From: Candidatus Aenigmatarchaeota archaeon
GTDB lineage: Archaea; Aenigmatarchaeota; Aenigmatarchaeia; QMZP01
Reading direction: 5' to 3'
DNA length: 14,877 nt
Assembly (NCBI GenBank): GCA_016202745.1
Contig: JACQOB010000076.1
Coordinates: 1-14,877, forward strand
Positions 13,782 through 14,877 of this stretch are shown piece after piece. The notes beneath the pieces are model-generated. The model had not been told where the DNA came from and ran no database searches. It saw only the letters and a program-made list of their open reading frames with translations. Both the position numbers and the translations under genes were made by a program. Positions within the stretch are counted from its first letter, which is position 1; the number at the start of each line of letters is the position of its first letter.

Positions 13782-14348
13782 CTACAGGTACCTGTGCATG
13801 ATGTAGTACTTGGCCGGCTTGAGCATGTTGTGCCTCACGAGGACGAATTCCACAGTCTCCCTTATGCCTTCCACGGGGACAATTGCCCCTTTGTACCTCT
13901 TCTCAAGGATGGCAATGGCCTCGCGCGTGTAGGAGTGCATCTTCGCCCAGTCGAGCCTTTTCAGGTTGTTCCCGTGGCTGTGGAGGAAGCTTTTCTCAAT
14001 GGAGGTGTAGGTCTTTATCGGGGAGAAGGGCTCGGTCTTGCCGTTCCTTTTCCTGACAGTCCTGATCTTGGATGGCGGCTTGTGCAGCCAGGCAAAGGTG
14101 TAATAGTTATAGGCCTTGTCCATCCCGTGCTTTTTCATGGCGCTGCCCACAAAGTCGAGAATGTCCTCCTCGTTGACAACCTTCTGGCCGCTCTTTTCCA
14201 TGTGGTCAATGACCTCGGCTGCCACCTTCCACGGGGTGCACTTCCTTTCCCTCGAAAGGACGCACGCTTTCGTGACAGAGCTGGCAAGCCTCTCGGGCTT
14301 GAATTTCTCGACAATGCCGTGGCGCTTCACGACCTTCAGTACGGCCAT
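13782..14348 (-). CDS. Stand-alone protein with two ATP-cone domains
   Basis: A 188-residue soluble protein made of two tandem ATP-cone domains (about 3-88 and 96-188). Each begins with the typical strand and Arg/Lys-Gly turn: VVKRHGIVEKFKPERL (6-21) and TVRKRNGKTEPFSPIK (97-112). Helices with Tyr and Lys follow. ATP-cones bind ATP or dATP and regulate ribonucleotide reductases, and they also occur in the repressor NrdR. Here there is no NrdR zinc ribbon and no reductase domain, so it is either a nucleotide-sensing regulator or a partner of a reductase encoded elsewhere. The start at 14348 has a well-placed TATA box. It converges with the thiol-carrier gene and shares a symmetric promoter with the gene at 14407. 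Domain call is good; the target is unknown. Confidence 0.82.
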   Translation of the reverse strand: MAVLKVVKRHGIVEKFKPERLASSVTKACVLSRERKCTPWKVAAEVIDHMEKSGQKVVNEEDILDFVGSAMKKHGMDKAYNYYTFAWLHKPPSKIRTVRKRNGKTEPFSPIKTYTSIEKSFLHSHGNNLKRLDWAKMHSYTREAIAILEKRYKGAIVPVEGIRETVEFVLVRHNMLKPAKYYIMHRYL

Positions 14349-14369
14349 GATTATATTTTGGCGCCCTTG

Positions 14370-14386
14370 CTTAAAAGACTTTTAAG
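14370..14386. promoter_or_regulatory. Perfectly symmetric two-way TATA element
   Basis: CTTAAAAG (14370-14377), one A, and CTTTTAAG (14379-14386) form a 17-bp palindrome. The left half serves the - strand gene (ATG at 14348, centre about 26 bp away). The right half serves the + strand gene (ATG at 14407, centre about 24 bp away). The two boxes overlap the same DNA face, so the promoters may compete. Confidence 0.6.
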
Positions 14387-14406
14387 TCGGCAGGACAACT
14401 ATAAGC

Positions 14407-14739
14407 ATGCTGAAGGGGGAATTCGATGCTGCAGTTGATGAATGGAAAGCGCACTGTTCGGGCAACAAATACAGCTCCAGTGCCAGCGTGTACATGGATT
14501 GCGACGCAGCCAGGAGGATTGCTGGAATGGGGCCTGCCGCCCTGCCGCTGATAAGGGAAAAGTATTCAGGGGATGATGATGACGCTTTCTTTGCCATAGC
14601 CGGTTGGGCCGCGATAGTGGGAGCGATAGTCGGCGATGAGTTCAGCGTCCCCGCAGAAATCAAGGGGAGGGTATCTACGGTGAGGGATTACACTATAAGG
14701 TGGCTGGATGACAACATGGGCAAGTACATCAGGCCATAA
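14407..14739 (+). CDS. Small protein of a 'GMGPAALPLI' family
   Basis: A 110-residue helical, acidic protein with no signal or membrane segment. Its core, RRIAGMGPAALPLIREKYS (36-54), is the hallmark of a family of small uncharacterised proteins found mainly in bacteria, often beside mobile or toxin-like genes. Those proteins also end with a short helix, a Pro segment and a Gly-Lys helix, here FSVPAEIKGRVSTVRDYTIRWL. The spacing and Trp/Phe positions match, though the middle (YSGDDDDAFFAIAGWAAIVGAIVG) differs and is unusually Ala/Gly-rich. An N-terminal DEWKAHCSG helix is also typical. Start at 14407 is set by the TATA half-element upstream. It is divergent from the ATP-cone gene. The function of the family is not known to me. 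Confidence 0.6.
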   Translation: MLKGEFDAAVDEWKAHCSGNKYSSSASVYMDCDAARRIAGMGPAALPLIREKYSGDDDDAFFAIAGWAAIVGAIVGDEFSVPAEIKGRVSTVRDYTIRWLDDNMGKYIRP

Positions 14740-14765
14740 GAACTCTAAGTACACATTCTGCTTAT

Positions 14766-14771
14766 AAAAAA
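14766..14771 (-). terminator. T-run after the partial gene at the right edge
   Basis: On the - strand a run of six T lies 22 nt past the stop codon at 14794-14796. T-runs of this kind end archaeal transcripts. It would fit the end of the partial gene described next. Confidence 0.35.
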
Positions 14772-14793
14772 TTAAACCTGGGCAACTCGCTTC

Positions 14794-14877
14794 TCAGACA
14801 ACAAATAACCTCTCAGGCCTGAGATCCTTAAGCCTGCAATAGAGCGTCCGGCTGGAGGGGATGTCCAGGGTGTGCAC
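14794..14877 (-). CDS. Partial gene end running off the right edge
   Basis: The - strand is open from the window edge to TGA (14794-14796), 27 codons, ending LRPERLFVV. Third codon positions are mostly G or C, as in the genes here, which favours this frame. A second open frame of 34 codons exists on the same strand with less typical composition. No family can be read from so short a piece. Confidence 0.4.
   Translation of the reverse strand: MHTLDIPSSRTLYCRLKDLRPERLFVV

Noticed and set aside
13785..13794. CAGGTACCTG palindrome near the end of the ATP-cone gene.
   Set aside because: A 10-bp palindrome inside a coding region ending HRYL is expected by chance and has no nearby partner.
1..14877. 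CRISPR arrays, insertion sequences, rRNA and tRNA genes.
   Set aside because: No regularly spaced direct repeats, transposase-like frames or conserved RNA gene structures were seen on either strand.

Overview
The window reads as archaeal. Most genes or divergent gene pairs start a short, fixed distance (about 24-29 bp) behind an A/T-rich TATA-like box, which suggests leaderless transcripts. Inside operons the ribosome sites match GGAGGTGAT. ATA (Ile) and AGG (Arg) codons are common, and the recognisable housekeeping genes (gatB, an M42 aminopeptidase) have archaeal-style sequences. Dense packing, small membrane proteins and many orphan genes suggest a DPANN-type or related uncultured archaeon. 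That placement is inference, as no rRNA or other marker gene is present.

Region 1 (63-5702, all +) is a cell-surface cluster resembling the MoxR/DUF58/Bat-type clusters. It holds two membrane-anchored von Willebrand factor A (VWA) proteins, a single-span protein with an exceptionally regular extracytoplasmic coiled coil, and a membrane protein of unknown family. A MoxR ATPase and DUF58 protein would be expected upstream but lie outside the window if present.

Region 2 (5703-6557) is a small accessory islet. It has an A/T-rich orphan gene, a 24-codon gene-tail remnant resembling the end of gatB, a 10-bp inverted repeat around a TATA box, and a small acidic helical protein.

Region 3 (6558-9662) has gatB and a caspase/legumain-like lipoprotein peptidase on the - strand. 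Divergent from them is an orphan RnfD/NqrB-like membrane protein, across a 35-bp two-way promoter.

Region 4 (9663-11710, +) has a protein ending in a bacterial RNA polymerase alpha-CTD-like domain, a small unknown protein coupled to it, and an M42 metallo-aminopeptidase. The M42 leader is similar in sequence and layout to the leader at 4863-4952 in Region 1.

Region 5 (11711-14877) has a large fusion: signal peptide, beta-sandwich, His/Cys-rich domain and a CcdA/DsbD-type thiol carrier. A tandem ATP-cone protein and a small 'GMGPAALPLI'-type protein follow, divergent across a perfectly symmetric two-way TATA element. A partial gene probably runs off the right edge on the - strand.

Functional links are inferences. 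The VWA proteins and coiled coil probably form an envelope complex. The four cysteines of the coiled coil and the thiol-carrier fusion suggest that extracytoplasmic disulfide chemistry matters here. No rRNA, tRNA, CRISPR array or insertion sequence was found. No stretch over 300 bases lacks a gene.
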